A stretch of 64,000 nt of DNA from Trichobilharzia szidati (GCA_944472155.2 OX235273.1:10017204-10081203), one strand, 5' to 3'; counted from the stretch's first letter, positions 40,301 through 45,264 are shown. Notes: generated by a model not told the origin, from the sequence alone. Program-made: numbers and translations.

Positions 40301-43300
40301 CAGAAAACAGTTTGTTGAAAAAACAACACAACAATTAAAGAACAACAAAAGCACAAACAGGAACACGCACATAGAACTCTAATTACCCAAAGTATATAAT
40401 GAATGAAGCTCAAATGTGAAAGAGAACTTCATTAATTGAATTGATTATGATAGATGCCTAACGAAACATGCACTTGTTGTATTATTACAATAGATTAGTT
40501 GACAATATTGAATATTATACAACTTTACAGTGGACAACATTGTTTCAATGAAAATGATCTCATTCACTATGAGCTGAGGGTAAGTAACACAAGCACAACA
40601 TCATATATACATATATGAGTAGTAATATCAATAAATACGAAAAAATAACAACCATTCAGTGGTGAAACACACTTGAAGTGATATTAAAGCATACCTCCTT
40701 AAGATACATTGGCCCCCAATGACCTGGTACAGGGCTGAGGGTGGAAAGACTTTGGTCTTTCACTACAAGTTGTCTCATTTGACCATGTGACTATAGACTC
40801 TGCCAGGTAAGTTCTATCCAATGCCTTCACGTAGTCAGGGCTGTTCCTCACAACAGTGGAAGGGTGAATGAGAGCGTCTGATGCTTACAACCGAACTGGT
40901 AAACATGCTTGTCTACTTAAGGAAGCTGGAAAATCCCCATTCCAAACTTATGGTGAGTACATGGACTCCAGAATCTGAACGAATCGAATAGCGTATGAAC
41001 CTGTTTTGTGGACGCCAGAAACCATGGGGACGCAGCTCCTGATATGTCGATCGAGACAAGGACTCATGAGAGACTGTAATTGTGCATAGGCAGTAATCAG
41101 TCTATGACAGTGACGTCGTGGTATGAAGGATATTTACTTTATGTTTAGCATCAGTTGGTACATCATGACTTCCTGTGGTTGGCGTCAAAAAGATAGTTCG
41201 AATCGATGCCTCAAAACGTTCTCAGATATCACGCCAGAAATAATGATCAATGGTGAACATGCTGCAGTTTCCTTCCCTTTTCTTCTGTTTCTGGAAGTAC
41301 ATTTAATAATGTACAAGGCTGAATCAAATTCATAGTTTGTAAAATTATATTCACGATTTACACTTTACACAGTTCCACGAAGTGAAATTTCACAGCACAA
41401 TTTCCTTTGAGATCGAATTATTTTTCGGTTCATACAAAAATGCATGCCGCTACATATTACTCATTGACTGATAGATTCATAATAAGTAGTCGGACACCAA
41501 GTCGAACACATCAACACCCACAGTAATACATGCTGACGATCAGTTAGATTTTCAAAGTGAATCAAAAAATGCAAGTTGTCTACTAGAACAGAAAGAAGAA
41601 AGAAGGAGTAACTCACCTTGAATTAAACATTGTCTGTAATACTCTTCTTGTCTCTGGATTACAAGCCATTTGTATTGCTGGATAATAATGAGGATATTTG
41701 AGAGAAAGTTCACGTTTTCCAGAAGGAAGCTAGCAGAAAAAAATTGAAAGAAAAACAAACACAATCATAGTAGTGTAACAATAGAAAACAAGAGCCAGAC
41801 AACAGCTCGTTTATTGAGAAAATCAACAGATATTTATAGATTTTTATATACATTATTAATAACGTTATTGTTAGCAGAAAAGCAACCTCTTCTAATTGGT
41901 TGTTTTCTTGCTGAAGGTTATTCTTTACTGTTTGTGATCGTTTCTCAGAAAGTTAAGCCATATACCTGCGAATCGAATTTGCACACGCTAAGTCTGCTGT
42001 GATTGGTTGTTGAGTTTCTCAAGGTTAAGCTTCGTTATTGTTTTTTTCACGACCCCGATCCGGGACGTAAACATTGACATAAATTGCTGTCTACAATTTA
42101 TGGCTTGCAGTCAGCTCTCACCACAGCAGTAGTAGTGTACTGGGTGAAGTTAAACAATTGCACCCTAGGGGTACGAACGCTCCAGTGACCTTGAACGCAT
42201 GTTAGTCGTTGGCTAAAGACACCTGACATTATTCCAGCGCAAAAATGGATGCTGTTCATGAACTGAGATGCAATTTTCACTTCCGGATCACGTTTTTAAA
42301 TACTTTTTGGATAATGGATTGATAGGACGTAGTATCAGATGAAGTTGCGGTGCTTCAACGAACCTGCAATCGTATTCACAAGTAATTGATGGATATATAC
42401 ATATATTTAGATGTACGGAGTGTAGGAAACGAACGAGTGTTCGTTCTGGTAAGTGGCACATTCAGTTCATTGTTTTCCAGGAACTTTCTATGCAAAATCG
42501 AAACCTTCTTTGACGATACTCTTCTGACTATTATTCAAAGGCTCGCTAACGCCGACGCCACTATTCACACCGATGAATAGGTGAGATATAACAGCTTATC
42601 GGATTTGGGATATATAAGTAATCAAGTTAACCATTCAGATGATTTCGTCGATCCCACGACGAGCACTCATAAGAATTCAATAGAGGGTTTCTTGGAGAGA
42701 TTAAAAAATAGGATAAGAGCAATAAATAGCTCTCAAAACCAACTTATTTTTAGTCACTTGAATGAATACACATAAAGAAATTGGTTTAATTTAAAAACTG
42801 ACACACCCCATTATCACTGGGACGTATTTTTAAGCCATGTCAGAGAAAAACACCCTGTTTTTATGCATTTTCTTGTAAATATATGTCATTTTTTGTGAAT
42901 AAATGCCTGTTTTATGACTGGCCAGCTCAAGGTCACTCGTGCGTTCGCATTCCTTGGGACGCTATTGTTTAACTTTACCGTCAATTGGACAATCTTGATA
43001 AGTAAGTCAAAATACTCGGCTGCATCGGTAGTCCAGCTGTAGAACACTTTCCCGCCAAGCACATGATCTGATCGGCTGATGCACACCTTGACCTCACTTA
43101 TAATTATTATTGTTCCCTTGGGTTCCTAGTGGAACATAGGGCTTCAACTGCACGCCTCCACTTGCTTCTGTCTTCTGCTGTACTATTCACCTGCATCCAT
43201 GTTAGTCCATACTGTTTCAACTCTTCTTCACACGATCTCCTCCATGTCACCTTTGGACGTCCCACTACTCGCCGCTTCCCTTTCGGGTTCCACTCCAGCA

Positions 43301-44381
43301 CTGGCCTGACGCGTGATGTCACCCAGCGAGTGTCCAATCCATCTCCACTTTCTCCTGCATATTTGTTGGGCGATTGGTTCTTGTTTTGTTTGTTTGTTCC
43401 CATACTTTCTTGTTGGTGATTCTTTCCAGCCATCTGATCTTCAGTATAGAGCGAAGACAGCCGTTGATAAAGGTCTGCAACAGGCTGTTGGAAATATTCT
43501 TTGTGACCCCCCAATTTTCTGATCCGTATAGAACAACTGACTGACTTGACGTTTGTATTGAAAATCCGAATTTTGTTGTTGATGCTGAGTTGAGTGACGT
43601 AGATTTCCAGATTGGTTTCAGGGTGATGAATGTGTTTCTCGCCTTCCCGTTTCTCGATTTGACATCCTCGTTCGTCCGTTCCTCCTGTAGTTGAGACAAC
43701 GCTCCCTACCTAGATAAGTGAATGAAGTGACCTCTTTCAAATCCTTCCCGTTGATGGTGATTGGCGGTGGATGTTGCTGCTGTTGTTGTTATTGTTGGTT
43801 GGTTATTTTCATAACCTCCGTCTTGTCTATGTTCACGTGGAGTAGTCCTGTCTTTGCTGCTTCTTCGACCAGTTTGTCGGTTTTCGCTTGTGAGTCTTCG
43901 ATTTTGTTTGACCTCACTTAGCCGGTAGTAACTGCGGAGAAGAGGGAAACTTGGGCGTGAGGCTAGCAAACCCATCACGTAAAAAACAGAATAAGCACTA
44001 TTCCTAGTGAAAATTCAAAGCTCAGACTTTGAGCCTTCGATATGTCACTCGGAATACGGAGGAATGAAATAAATAGGAGACATATATATTCTCACAAGGT
44101 ACACCTCATTTAAGGTGCCTTTTAGTCGACAATGTGAAAATTGATGACTCCAACTAGTTATCTGATTGGAATAAAGTCTCTGAAACTGTTAAACAAAACA
44201 GTAAACAGGAGAACAAAGAATCGCACCAGTACCAACAACAACAAAATATTTTTCTCAATCCGTGATCAACTCGTAGAAACAAAACTAATCCTTACAAACC
44301 AACTATAGAAAGACAAGATATATATCCGAAAGAGTAAACCTGCCTTTTTTAAACTGTTAATAAAATCATTAGGACATCCAG
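10158..44381 (-). CDS. Thimet oligopeptidase/neurolysin-like M3 zinc peptidase, C-terminal nine exons
   Basis: Nine minus-strand exons (44344-44381, 41617-41729, 38190-38244, 35950-36114, 33844-34071, 28160-28527, 23428-23695, 16192-16323, 10158-10367) chain in phase to about 525 residues and a stop. The product is a soluble M3A oligopeptidase that trims short peptides. Seen: zinc site HEFGH in exon 6 and the third ligand Glu in DFVECPSQ, 25 residues after the second His, as in the family. Also seen are the Gly/Tyr-rich hinge [19 protein letters not shown] and the C-terminal LYPGGSKDA and FLGREP motifs. Compared with vertebrate enzymes there are two insertions: a Thr/Pro-rich one of about 30 residues just before [12 protein letters not shown], and a shorter Thr-rich one after NWVWCEE. 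The N-terminal 160-170 residues are absent and should lie above 44381. All introns are GT-AG except the first, which is probably GC-AG. Introns hold only repeats. Confidence 0.93.
10440..10905 (+). mobile_element. LINE-2 (RTE-like) 3' ORF fragment
   Basis: Frame-broken plus-strand fragment of the RT C-terminal region ([17 protein letters not shown] and a [19 protein letters not shown] stretch), as in 49190-50985. It is joined at its right end to an HHR-B copy. Confidence 0.7.
10920..11118 (-). mobile_element. HHR-B retroposon copy 1
   Basis: Minus-strand tRNA-like head (B box GGGTTCAAACCCC), then a ribozyme-like core: ctgatgaaaagtccc, stem II loop, GAAAC, then agctgtccagtactc. The tail gttctctaaccgatatcagc follows. 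Core position 3 is A in the stem-preserving alignment. Confidence 0.75.
11125..11935 (+). mobile_element. PLE-2 GIY-YIG 3' part (left arm of inverted pair)
   Basis: Opens with [18 protein letters not shown] and [16 protein letters not shown], the usual lead into a Penelope-type GIY-YIG domain. Decayed [20 protein letters not shown] follows, with frameshifts and stops. It ends with the tail also seen at 1525-1625 and 12425-12530. The copy at 12425-13140 lies in opposite orientation. Confidence 0.75.
11936..12424. other. Spacer between inverted PLE-2 copies
   Basis: At 11936-12010 is the 5' part of an HHR-B unit on the minus strand (shared words cacgatatagagcgaccac and gtgctccacaagccacgac). 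The remainder shows nothing recognisable. Confidence 0.5.
12425..13140 (-). mobile_element. PLE-2 GIY-YIG 3' part (right arm of inverted pair)
   Basis: Minus strand reads [20 protein letters not shown], later [20 protein letters not shown] and [20 protein letters not shown]. This is the C-terminal half of a GIY-YIG endonuclease domain with an EHKNLA core and the family's closing ESTPN motif, with at least one internal stop. It is less decayed than the left arm. Confidence 0.8.
13175..13975 (+). mobile_element. CR1/SR1-like LINE 3' end
   Basis: Translates as [20 protein letters not shown] and [20 protein letters not shown], the C-terminus of a CR1-type RT polyprotein with one internal stop. 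A 3' UTR follows, ending with a short repeat (ATT)n after ttggaataaagtaactcatt. The same C-terminal and tail words recur at 47890-48690 and 50990-51115. Confidence 0.8.
14250..14470 (+). mobile_element. SINE-A copy 1 (tRNA-derived)
   Basis: tRNA-like head GCGTCGGTGGCATAGCGGTT (A box) and GGGGTTCGATCCCC (B box), then a body with TACCTTGCTAAGCCAGAAAT. The 3' tail AGCTTGAAGCCTTATGTTCC imitates the LINE-2 tail. Confidence 0.9.
14690..14835 (-). mobile_element. SM-alpha-like retroposon fragment with hammerhead motif
   Basis: Minus strand contains atgaagaagtctgaagtggg, then GACGAAACACCCGTCCTGAA and TTCCACCGCTGG. This is the GAAAC...GTCCTGGATTCCACTGC signature of the known schistosome SM-alpha hammerhead element. 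B-box-like ATTCGAATCTC lies upstream. Core position 3 is A here. Confidence 0.7.
14995..15285 (-). mobile_element. HHR-B copy 2, nested in PLE-1
   Basis: tRNA-like head and B box (GGGTTCGAACCCC) followed by gtactgccgatgattcc, a stem II loop, GATGAAAC and agctgtccagtaattcc. In the stem-preserving alignment core position 3 is C but position 4 is C instead of U. Confidence 0.8.
15399..15582 (+). mobile_element. SINE-B copy 2, nested in PLE-1
   Basis: Head GCGTCGGTGACACAGCGGTT, B box GGGGTTCGATCCCC, body CTGCAAAATTTGGGCTACCG, end GGAATCAAGCTGTAATAAAA. Opposite in orientation to its host PLE. Confidence 0.88.
16192..16323 (-). CDS. M3 peptidase exon h ([12 protein letters not shown])
   Basis: 132 nt in phase 0, [10 protein letters not shown] to [20 protein letters not shown]. 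This is the Gly-rich loop and Tyr residues that contact substrate in the family. Acceptor CTTCTAG, donor TTG|GTGAGT. Confidence 0.94.
16475..16630 (-). mobile_element. HHR-B copy 3
   Basis: Partial head (GGGTTCGAACACACG reverse complement context), ribozyme-like gtactgctaaagagtcg and aacagctgtccagtactt. Core reads CUAAAGA, so the invariant G5 is A. Confidence 0.7.
16670..17040 (+). mobile_element. HHR-B copy 4, near full length
   Basis: Starts in the body word gatgcttgctagtggctg and continues through the gaagtcgtgaccagctggg region, tRNA-like head (gtggctgaatggcctacgag) and degenerate B box. It then has ggtactgagatgaagggc, GAGAAAC and agatgttcagtactcc. A two-base insertion sits before the core. 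Confidence 0.78.
17125..18190 (-). mobile_element. LINE-1 (RTE-like) 3' end
   Basis: Minus-strand RT C-terminal region ([11 protein letters not shown], [20 protein letters not shown]) followed by the frame-broken C-terminus and the 3' UTR ending in the ATGTAGCACACAAAGCAAG-type terminus seen in all LINE-1 copies. 5' truncated. Confidence 0.75.
18590..18910 (+). repeat. SINE-C (tRNA-like) degenerate copy
   Basis: Contains ttcagtctgcagcaaaagca and an actagttactagtg-like palindrome remnant, followed by a tRNA-like head with CATAACTCAATGGTAAC. The same units occur at 34936-35285 and 39190-39400. Confidence 0.5.
18965..19165 (-). mobile_element. LINE-1 3' UTR fragment
   Basis: Reverse complement of the LINE-1 terminus (cgccacactccatgtagtac, then acacaaagcaaaagaagaaa). 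Only the 3' UTR remains. Confidence 0.65.
19225..19390 (-). repeat. PLE-1 3' tail fragment
   Basis: Minus strand carries the PLE-1 terminal words (gactaatctagaatattgta, tagagccagaataggaaatt) found at 14860-14990 and 21395-21525. Confidence 0.65.
19445..20300 (+). mobile_element. LINE-2 3' ORF, frame-broken
   Basis: Plus-strand fragments [61 protein letters not shown] and the terminal HSEPKG-like end with (AAT)n. Same family as 49190-50985, decayed by frameshifts and stops. Confidence 0.78.
20655..20828 (-). mobile_element. SINE-B copy 3, nested in PLE-1
   Basis: Reverse complement of SINE-B: head ending gcgtcggtggcacagtggtt, B box GGGGTTCGATCCCC, body with CAAAATTTGGGCTACCGAT. The junction acagcttgattccacacc is shared with the 15.4-kb copy. 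Confidence 0.88.
20913..21055. repeat. 62-bp inverted repeat (hairpin) at the 5' side of an HHR-B copy
   Basis: Arms 20913-20974 and 20994-21055 are near-perfect reverse complements (core gggatttgattggttacagg) with a 19-bp loop. They consist of HHR-B tail sequence present twice in opposite orientations. Confidence 0.85.
20915..21395 (+). mobile_element. HHR-B copy 5, near full length, nested in PLE-1
   Basis: Contains the body (gtcgtgaccagtagggtgca), head (gagtcccagtggcttaaagg), B box GAGTTCGAATCCC, gcactgttgaagagtccc, GGACGAAAC and agctatccagtactccc. Core position 3 is U. Stem II is intact. Confidence 0.82.
21600..21935 (+). mobile_element. HHR-B copy 6
   Basis: Body and head (cagtggttgaatagtctacg), B-box-like GGGTTTCAAACCC, ggtactgccgaagggtccc, a longer stem II loop, GGGACGAAAC, then atatattcattactcc. 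Core position 3 is C but position 4 is C. Stem III has decayed. Confidence 0.75.
21936..23057. other. No gene recognised
   Basis: AT-rich intron sequence. 22500-22930 is more GC-rich and could be an unrecognised repeat, but no protein motif or within-window copy was found. Confidence 0.35.
23058..23367. mobile_element. MITE with about 35-bp inverted ends and 9-bp target duplication
   Basis: Element 23067-23358 (292 bp). Its ends share ACTCTAAACTATA(G/A)CAGCC in inverted orientation, extending about 35 bp with few mismatches. It is flanked by the direct repeat caataaatg at 23058-23066 and 23359-23367. There is no coding capacity. A 9-bp duplication suits Merlin or Mutator-type transposases; assignment open. 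It sits in an intron, 61 bp from a peptidase splice donor. Confidence 0.85.
23428..23695 (-). CDS. M3 peptidase exon g (third zinc ligand)
   Basis: 268 nt encoding (S)[19 protein letters not shown], containing the zinc-ligand Glu, and [19 protein letters not shown] Thr-rich run [16 protein letters not shown] lengthens the loop relative to vertebrate enzymes. Acceptor CGCATAG, donor AAA|GTGAGT. Confidence 0.94.
23755..23890 (-). mobile_element. HHR-B copy 7 (left of a head-to-head pair)
   Basis: Minus strand: degenerate B box, cgtactgatgaggagttcc, loop, GGAAGAATC, then agctcctcgatacttcc. The conserved GAAA is GAAU and the stem III/cleavage region has changed. Confidence 0.7.
23900..24185 (+). 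mobile_element. HHR-B copy 8 (right of a head-to-head pair)
   Basis: Plus strand body (gagaagtcatgaccagttta), head (cccattggctgaatagccta), B box CAGTTCGAGACGC, gcgtactgaagaagagttcc, then GGATGAAAC. Stem III and the cleavage site are lost. Confidence 0.72.
24385..24610 (+). mobile_element. SINE-A copy 2
   Basis: Head GCGTCGGTAGCACAGAGGT, B box GGGGTTCGACCTCC, body TACCTCGCTAAGCCAGTAGT, tail CTTGAAGCCCTATGTTCCAT. Confidence 0.88.
24625..25350 (+). mobile_element. PLE-1 GIY-YIG domain and 3' tail
   Basis: Plus strand [20 protein letters not shown] (GIY-YIG core with an extra residue in the Cys loop), two in-frame stops, then [20 protein letters not shown]. It ends [21 protein letters not shown], the family's C-terminus. 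The PLE tail (gtataattgtagaacctgat) follows without the HHR-B and SINE-B insertions of the 15- and 20-kb copies, so it represents the empty state. Confidence 0.85.
25400..26229. other. No gene recognised
   Basis: AT-rich; one open frame near 25648-25833 has no recognisable homology. Nothing else seen. Confidence 0.35.
26230..26470 (+). mobile_element. SM-alpha-like retroposon
   Basis: tRNA-like A box (TCGTCTAGTGGATAACGC) and B box (GGGTTCGAGTTCG), then caaccgaagagtctcaaaca and the SM-alpha 3' signature ATCCTAGATTCCACTGCTAG. The ribozyme core is CCGAAGA and the GAAA is mutated, so cleavage is not expected. Confidence 0.75.
26580..27300 (+). mobile_element. LINE-1 3' end
   Basis: [20 protein letters not shown] and [19 protein letters not shown], the shared LINE-1 C-terminus, then a broken frame and the 3' UTR ending with the gtgtgctacatggagaggag type terminus. 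Confidence 0.82.
27661..28156 (+). mobile_element. HHR-B copy 9 with 16-bp target-site duplication
   Basis: The 16-mer aaggtagaaatgaacc is present at 27661-27676 and 28141-28156. Between them lies an HHR-B unit. It opens with tail sequence (gttctctaactgatatcaat), runs through body, head (gcctggctgaatggcatacg) and B box GGGTTCGAACCC, and closes with the same tail again (gttctctaactgatatcaac). This gives direct terminal repeats of about 50 bp, period 409 bp. The ribozyme core itself is deleted, leaving gaggaaacagctgtccagta. The insertion abuts the splice donor of peptidase exon f (donor GT at 28158-28159). Confidence 0.88.
28160..28527 (-). CDS. M3 peptidase exon f (HEFGH zinc site)
   Basis: 368 nt. 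Carries [17 protein letters not shown], a Pro/Thr-rich insertion with [10 protein letters not shown], then [12 protein letters not shown] and the catalytic [17 protein letters not shown]. Acceptor TTTTTCAG; the exon ends AG, which pairs with T of the next exon to give Ser. Donor GTAGGT lies two bases from a SINE target-site duplication (28141-28156). Confidence 0.95.
28567..28905 (-). mobile_element. LINE-2 3' end
   Basis: Starts on the plus strand with the reverse complement of the LINE-2 terminus (attctcttgggttcaaagtg) and runs into decayed RT C-terminal sequence. Confidence 0.7.
28908..29290 (+). mobile_element. LINE-2 3' ORF fragment
   Basis: Plus strand [20 protein letters not shown] and [20 protein letters not shown], ending with ttatgttcctctaggaatta. 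It abuts copies in the opposite orientation on both sides. Confidence 0.78.
29320..29560 (-). mobile_element. LINE-2 fragment
   Basis: Minus strand [20 protein letters not shown] and [18 protein letters not shown], the LINE-2 segment before its SETW motif. Confidence 0.75.
29770..30157 (-). mobile_element. LINE-2 fragment interrupted by a solo LTR at its 5' side
   Basis: Minus strand [18 protein letters not shown] region, [20 protein letters not shown] and decayed [11 protein letters not shown]; same segment as 51540-51900. The 4-bp LTR target duplication starts directly beyond it. Confidence 0.72.
30162..30500 (-). mobile_element. Solo LTR, copy 2
   Basis: 339 bp, reverse complement of the 9381-9731 LTR, with the polyA-signal region near 30190. 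Flanked by a perfect 4-bp duplication gtat (30158-30161 and 30501-30504). Confidence 0.82.
30895..31150 (+). mobile_element. LINE-2 3' terminus fragment
   Basis: Decayed terminus (gcagtggtatggggttggca ... cttgaagccgtatgttgcac) resembling the LINE-2 WRRSCEEE...EALC end. Low similarity. Confidence 0.5.
31560..31845 (+). mobile_element. HHR-B copy 10
   Basis: Body end (gtgaattggcagaagttgga), head (cccggtggctgaatattcta), B box GGGTTCGAACCTT, then ttactactgtagagtccc, stem II GUCCC/GGAC, GAAGC and agctgtccagtactctc. Core CUGUAGA deviates only at position 6 of CUGANGA, but the GAAA is GAAG. Confidence 0.78.
31985..32350 (-). mobile_element. PLE-2 fragment (left of head-to-head pair)
   Basis: Minus strand [20 protein letters not shown], later WDRVRVLK, with stops; same domain as 12425-13140. 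Confidence 0.72.
32380..32700 (+). mobile_element. PLE-2 fragment (right of head-to-head pair)
   Basis: Plus strand [20 protein letters not shown] and ISCNVCEW, the lead-in of a GIY-YIG domain, then decayed sequence and the PLE-2 tail near 32600-32700. Confidence 0.68.
32870..33560 (+). mobile_element. LINE-1 3' end, decayed
   Basis: Fragments of the RT C-terminal region (gaagacatgaagaggctagc in LINE-1 words), the QTKTW/WGPRD region with frameshifts, and the gcgattaaaactactgg type terminus. Confidence 0.68.
33590..33680 (+). repeat. SM-alpha-like remnant
   Basis: Contains ccagataagacgaaatgagc and cttgaatcctagtactggtc, recognisable as the ribozyme and 3' flank of SM-alpha, heavily mutated. 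Confidence 0.45.
33844..34071 (-). CDS. M3 peptidase exon e ([12 protein letters not shown])
   Basis: 228 nt in phase 0, from [20 protein letters not shown] to NVWHSEVEM. This is the W(D/A)..YY...V segment and YFPL...GIL..YQ.LLGL helix of M3A peptidases. Acceptor TGTATAG, donor ATG|GTTAGT. Confidence 0.93.
34345..34490 (+). repeat. Fragment of two-copy block (see 39630 and 60185)
   Basis: Shares taccttgacgtggtggtcgggc-type words, the aggtcctaccatg run and gttagactaaaagcagctac with 39630-40105 and 60185-60640. Only the 5' part is present. Confidence 0.6.
34640..34880 (-). mobile_element. SINE-C copy (left of head-to-head pair)
   Basis: Minus strand tRNA-like head (GGCTCAGTGGTAACGTCTAT, B box GGGTTCGAATCTC), preceded by gtcctacaggaggtcaatcg and the palindrome-like ctagttactagtgtccaatc. 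Confidence 0.7.
34936..35285 (+). mobile_element. SINE-C copy (right of head-to-head pair)
   Basis: Begins gtcctacaggaggtcaatcg. Head GAATAGCTCAGTGGTAACGT, B box AGGTTCGAATCTG, body with catgaaacccaggttgaagg, end cacactagttactagtgtcc. The end sequence also precedes the head in other copies, suggesting tandem units. Confidence 0.75.
35335..35810 (-). mobile_element. LINE-2 3' end
   Basis: Reverse complement of the (AAT)n LINE-2 terminus followed by the decayed C-terminal ORF. A (CA)n run lies at 35456-35477 inside it. Confidence 0.72.
35950..36114 (-). CDS. M3 peptidase exon d ([12 protein letters not shown])
   Basis: 165 nt in phase 0, containing [20 protein letters not shown], the conserved THADYVLEMNMAK segment of M3 enzymes, and ending ELKKEE. 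Acceptor CTATAG, donor GAG|GTGAGT. Confidence 0.93.
36300..36530 (-). mobile_element. LINE-1 3' UTR fragment
   Basis: First of three LINE-1 3' ends in the same orientation; contains the decayed terminus and the GWGPRD-to-HSL stretch. Confidence 0.6.
36540..37450 (-). mobile_element. LINE-1 3' end
   Basis: Minus strand [20 protein letters not shown], then [20 protein letters not shown], and the 3' UTR with cacacaaagccagagaagaa. Frameshifted and 5' truncated. Confidence 0.8.
37460..38030 (-). mobile_element. LINE-1 3' end
   Basis: Second complete LINE-1 terminus directly downstream of the previous copy: 3' UTR (actccatgcagcaaacaaag) then the reverse complement of the [16 protein letters not shown]-terminus up to about the CETW region. 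Confidence 0.75.
38190..38244 (-). CDS. M3 peptidase exon c
   Basis: 55 nt encoding (R)[18 protein letters not shown], matching the family's RCKEEN..IL..L..LR helix. Acceptor TTTATAG, donor GAA|GTAAGT. Confidence 0.9.
38560..38880 (+). mobile_element. LINE-1 C-terminal fragment
   Basis: Plus strand words of the CETW...WKRA region (catagccattgaaagtggaa, gattgatcgggttggaaaag), decayed. Confidence 0.55.
38881..39175 (-). mobile_element. SINE-C copy (left of head-to-head pair)
   Basis: Reverse complement of SINE-C: actagttactagtgtgatgt at the left, the body, and the B-box end with ttctgagattcaaacctgcg. Confidence 0.7.
39190..39400 (+). mobile_element. SINE-C copy (right of head-to-head pair)
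   Basis: gtcctacaggaggtcaatcg, head CTGGCTCAGTGGTAACGTCT, B box AGGTTCGAATCTC, body aaaacgaaacctaggtcagg. Confidence 0.75.
39400..40190 (+). mobile_element. LINE-1 3' end split by another repeat
   Basis: 39400-39625 carries the LINE-1 C-terminal end (aatcgttctcaatggctgga) and the start of its 3' UTR. The terminus resumes at about 40105 (gagtgtggcaatttgaactg). The block between belongs to the repeat at 39630-40105. The uninterrupted arrangement is visible at 59690-59915. Confidence 0.68.
39630..40105 (+). repeat. Two-copy block, copy 1 (unassigned transposon part)
   Basis: Shared with 60185-60640: tgctaccttgacgtggt, ggattaacaacgaccgcgct, gtgtgtgaccggcctcaagc, ttccacggtgtgggcagccg. One frame is open but no domain is recognised; it may be a LINE 5' region. 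This copy has about 39 extra bases near 39978-40016, containing ttttctctatttcag. Confidence 0.7.
40191..41616. other. No gene recognised
   Basis: 40200-40680 is AT-rich with no signal. 40690-41130 is richer in GC and might be an unidentified transposon part. No protein motif or second copy in the window. Confidence 0.35.
41617..41729 (-). CDS. M3 peptidase exon b ([10 protein letters not shown] region)
   Basis: Encodes [19 protein letters not shown] and on to LQTMFNS. Joined to exon a, it gives the same spacing (15 residues from SLKK to KYPHY) as vertebrate orthologues. Acceptor CTGCTAG, donor AAG|GTGAGT. Confidence 0.9.
41774..42125 (-). mobile_element. Solo LTR, copy 3
   Basis: 352 bp, reverse complement of copy 1 (tgtaacaatagaaaacaaga at the left, agctctcaccaca at the right). 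Flanks gtag/gcag match 3 of 4. It lies 16 bp from the Merlin left end. Confidence 0.75.
42142..42979 (+). mobile_element. Merlin (IS1016-type) DNA transposon, decayed but with both ends
   Basis: The ends are inverted repeats of about 55 bp (left gaagttaaacaattgcaccc; right end reverse complement gtaaagttaaacaatagcgt, both continuing cgaacgc and agtgaccttga). Inside, the plus strand encodes [20 protein letters not shown], a stop where Trp is expected, then [20 protein letters not shown] and [10 protein letters not shown]. This is the HxDEW...NHSxxFVDPxTGxHTxxIE signature of Merlin/ISXO2-like DDE transposases. Merlin elements are known from schistosomes. The target duplication is not clear. Confidence 0.85.
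43095..43905 (-). mobile_element. LINE-2 3' end
   Basis: Minus strand frames [60 protein letters not shown] and [20 protein letters not shown], ending at the (AAT) tail at the left. Two frameshifts; otherwise well preserved. Confidence 0.88.
43912..44065 (+). mobile_element. SINE-A 3' half
   Basis: Lacks the tRNA head; carries CTCACTTAGCCGGTAGTAAC, GGGCGTGAGGCTAGCAAACC and a diverged tail. Confidence 0.6.
44344..44381 (-). CDS. M3 peptidase exon a ([12 protein letters not shown])
   Basis: 38 nt: two bases completing a codon, then [12 protein letters not shown], matching the GGLPEDFLNSLEK segment of thimet oligopeptidase. Acceptor TATTCTAG precedes it. The donor read on the minus strand is AAG|GCAGGT. 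A GC donor is required to keep phase with the next exon; the GT four bases further on would break the frame. Confidence 0.8.
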
Positions 44382-44489
44382 CTAGAATAAATAGGAAAAA
44401 AAAGAAGTATACACAGGTTAAAGTTAAATTACAACAATTATACAAAAACAAACGAATACCATGTGGGTGGGGGGAAACTTTCTTATTTG

Positions 44490-44764
44490 TGAGAGCAGCT
44501 GTAGCTTATTGGTCTAAGGGCACTCGACTTCTAATGGGTTCGAACCCCGCGCCATAGGTGTGACTCGTTGCTAACTGCATGGAATTGTAAGTAGCTTGTT
44601 TGGACACAACTCCCAGGGGAGATCTTTCATGTTCCAGGTTATGCGTCGCAATTATTGAGTAAAAAGGCCTATGATAATATTACCCATTCACCCAGGCTGA
44701 AGTAGATGGAGACAGGGGTTCGAACCCATACCCCACAGGCTAAAAGTTGAGTGCTTAAGCTTTG
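44490..44764. repeat. tRNA-like repeat pair beside the gap
   Basis: Plus-strand head at 44494-44560 (AGCTTATTGGTCTAAGGGCA, B box GGGTTCGAACCCC) and a minus-strand B-box unit at 44690-44764 (reverse complement of ggggttcgaaccc). The assembly breaks inside this repeat pair. Confidence 0.5.
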
Positions 44765-45264
44765 NNNNNNNNNNNNNNNNNNNNNNNNNNNNNNNNNNNN
44801 NNNNNNNNNNNNNNNNNNNNNNNNNNNNNNNNNNNNNNNNNNNNNNNNNNNNNNNNNNNNNNNNNNNNNNNNNNNNNNNNNNNNNNNNNNNNNNNNNNNN
44901 NNNNNNNNNNNNNNNNNNNNNNNNNNNNNNNNNNNNNNNNNNNNNNNNNNNNNNNNNNNNNNNNNNNNNNNNNNNNNNNNNNNNNNNNNNNNNNNNNNNN
45001 NNNNNNNNNNNNNNNNNNNNNNNNNNNNNNNNNNNNNNNNNNNNNNNNNNNNNNNNNNNNNNNNNNNNNNNNNNNNNNNNNNNNNNNNNNNNNNNNNNNN
45101 NNNNNNNNNNNNNNNNNNNNNNNNNNNNNNNNNNNNNNNNNNNNNNNNNNNNNNNNNNNNNNNNNNNNNNNNNNNNNNNNNNNNNNNNNNNNNNNNNNNN
45201 NNNNNNNNNNNNNNNNNNNNNNNNNNNNNNNNNNNNNNNNNNNNNNNNNNNNNNNNNNNNNNNN
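44765..45264. other. Assembly gap (500 N)
   Basis: Exactly 500 Ns, a placeholder length, so the true size is unknown. It lies immediately upstream of the first visible exon of the M3 peptidase gene. Confidence 0.98.

Noticed and set aside
44338..44340. GT donor at 44338-44339 for peptidase exon a
   Set aside because: It would lengthen the exon by four bases and break the frame into the exon at 41617-41729.
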